Shown here: positions 5,881-6,321 of the stretch, piece by piece
How the letters are laid out: every line of letters starts with the position of its first letter
Numbering within the stretch: position 1 is the stretch's first letter
Origin: Ruminococcus flavefaciens
GTDB lineage: Bacteria > Bacillota > Clostridia > Oscillospirales > Ruminococcaceae
DNA: 6,321 nucleotides
NCBI GenBank assembly: GCA_902792495.1
Contig: CADBAC010000068.1
Span: forward strand, 1 to 6,321
Direction: 5' to 3'
Made by a program: the position numbers and the translations under genes
The notes under the pieces: model-generated
Told to the model about the DNA's origin: nothing
The model's input: only the letters and a program-made list of their open reading frames with translations
Database searches by the model: none

Positions 5881-6321
5881 TCAGTCCTTTTTAACGATGG
5901 CGATGGCTTGTCTGCCCATTTCGGCATAGCGCACTTCAACCAGCGGACGTCCGAAAACTGTTGCAGGTCCGGAGGCTGACGGATCATTGAAATAATAGAA
6001 ACTGCGGTCATGTCCCACAAGAACAAGGCAATGCTCGTTTGAGTACCACTTGAACTTCTCGCCTTTTTTCTTGCCGTCCTCAATGAACCACTGGTTCACC
6101 TCGTCGAAGTAAGTAGGCTCCATATTAAGGCTTCCCCAGAAAAGAACGGGGATATCGTTGTTGATGTACTCCCTGCATATCTCGTCAACGCTCCAGCCTT
6201 TCAGGTCAACTATATCATATTCATCCTTTGGCAGTATGCGTTTCAGTGCAGAAATTATCGCTCCGCTGTAGCAGCCGTAGCCGTCGTCCTCCAGCGGATC
6301 GCCTATGAAGTACATATCGGG
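5881..6321 (-). CDS. C39-like cysteine-peptidase-fold protein (5' end outside window)
   Basis: The last ~146 codons are visible. The frame continues through the window edge (Pro-Asp before MYFIGDP), so the Met at 6313-6315 is probably internal. The pattern matches the Peptidase_C39_2 (C39-like) group: IGDP..DDGYGCYSGAI near the visible start, IPVLFWGSLNM in the middle, then EHCLVLVGHD with probable catalytic His (codon at 6031-6033), followed by YYFNDP with the Asp that completes the site. The nucleophilic Cys would lie in the missing N-terminal part. Stand-alone C39-like proteins in Firmicutes are often secreted or membrane-anchored and mostly uncharacterised; the bacteriocin-processing role belongs to the C39 domains of ABC transporters, and no transporter is visible here. 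The gene is convergent with the RadC pair, with 5 nt between stops. Confidence 0.75.
   Translation of the reverse strand, partial: PDMYFIGDPLEDDGYGCYSGAIISALKRILPKDEYDIVDLKGWSVDEICREYINNDIPVLFWGSLNMEPTYFDEVNQWFIEDGKKKGEKFKWYSNEHCLVLVGHDRSFYYFNDPSASGPATVFGRPLVEVRYAEMGRQAIAIVKKD

Noticed and set aside
5423..6083. Minus-strand frames opposite the second RadC gene and an alternative frame of the C39-like gene
   Set aside because: No family motifs; the real frames there carry HNHP and EHCLVLVGHD/NDP motifs respectively.
5881..6321. C39-like gene as a bacteriocin-export peptidase
   Set aside because: No ABC transporter segment or double-glycine precursor peptide is visible, and the motifs fit the stand-alone C39-like group better.

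Overview
The window looks like chromosomal DNA from a fibre-degrading gut or rumen Firmicute of the Ruminococcus group (R. flavefaciens / R. albus / R. champanellensis type). The evidence is two secreted carbohydrate esterases with dockerin modules, long Thr-rich linkers of the cellulosome kind, Gram-positive signal peptides, strong AGGAGG-type ribosome binding sites and consensus TTGACx-17-TATAAT promoters in AT-rich gaps. The species cannot be fixed from the sequence alone.

Layout. Positions 1-785 (minus strand) hold the 5' part of a dockerin-bearing CE2-type SGNH acetylesterase gene that runs off the left edge. Positions 786-1030 are intergenic. They carry the promoter of that gene, a 12-bp perfect hairpin (probable terminator of the next gene upstream), and a separate ~85-bp palindromic element that abuts the stop codon of the large esterase and looks like a tiny mobile element. 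Positions 1031-4207 (minus) encode a 1058-residue secreted protein with two SGNH catalytic domains of rhamnogalacturonan-acetylesterase (CE12-like) type. Between them lie a ricin-type CBM13, a Thr linker, a complete dockerin and a CBM35-like module. Positions 4208-4495 are a divergent promoter region. Positions 4496-5185 and 5189-5875 (plus) are a translationally coupled pair of RadC-family (helix-hairpin-helix + JAB/MPN) proteins. Positions 5881-6321 (minus) are the 3' part of a C39-like cysteine-peptidase-fold gene that converges on the RadC pair and runs off the right edge.

Function. The two minus-strand esterases form a plant cell-wall deacetylation locus: the large protein probably removes acetyl groups from pectin (rhamnogalacturonan I) and the CE2 protein from xylan or mannan. 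Both are probably secreted and docked on a cellulosome scaffoldin. Each has its own promoter. The RadC pair and the C39-like gene have no evident link to this job.

The most unusual signal is the RadC pair. The first protein keeps a good GIG hairpin in its DNA-binding-type domain but has lost the first metal-ligand His of the JAB motif. The second has an intact JAB motif but a degraded hairpin. This complementary decay suggests that the two work as a heteromer. The second point of interest is the stop-codon-abutting palindrome with a possible 3-bp target duplication.
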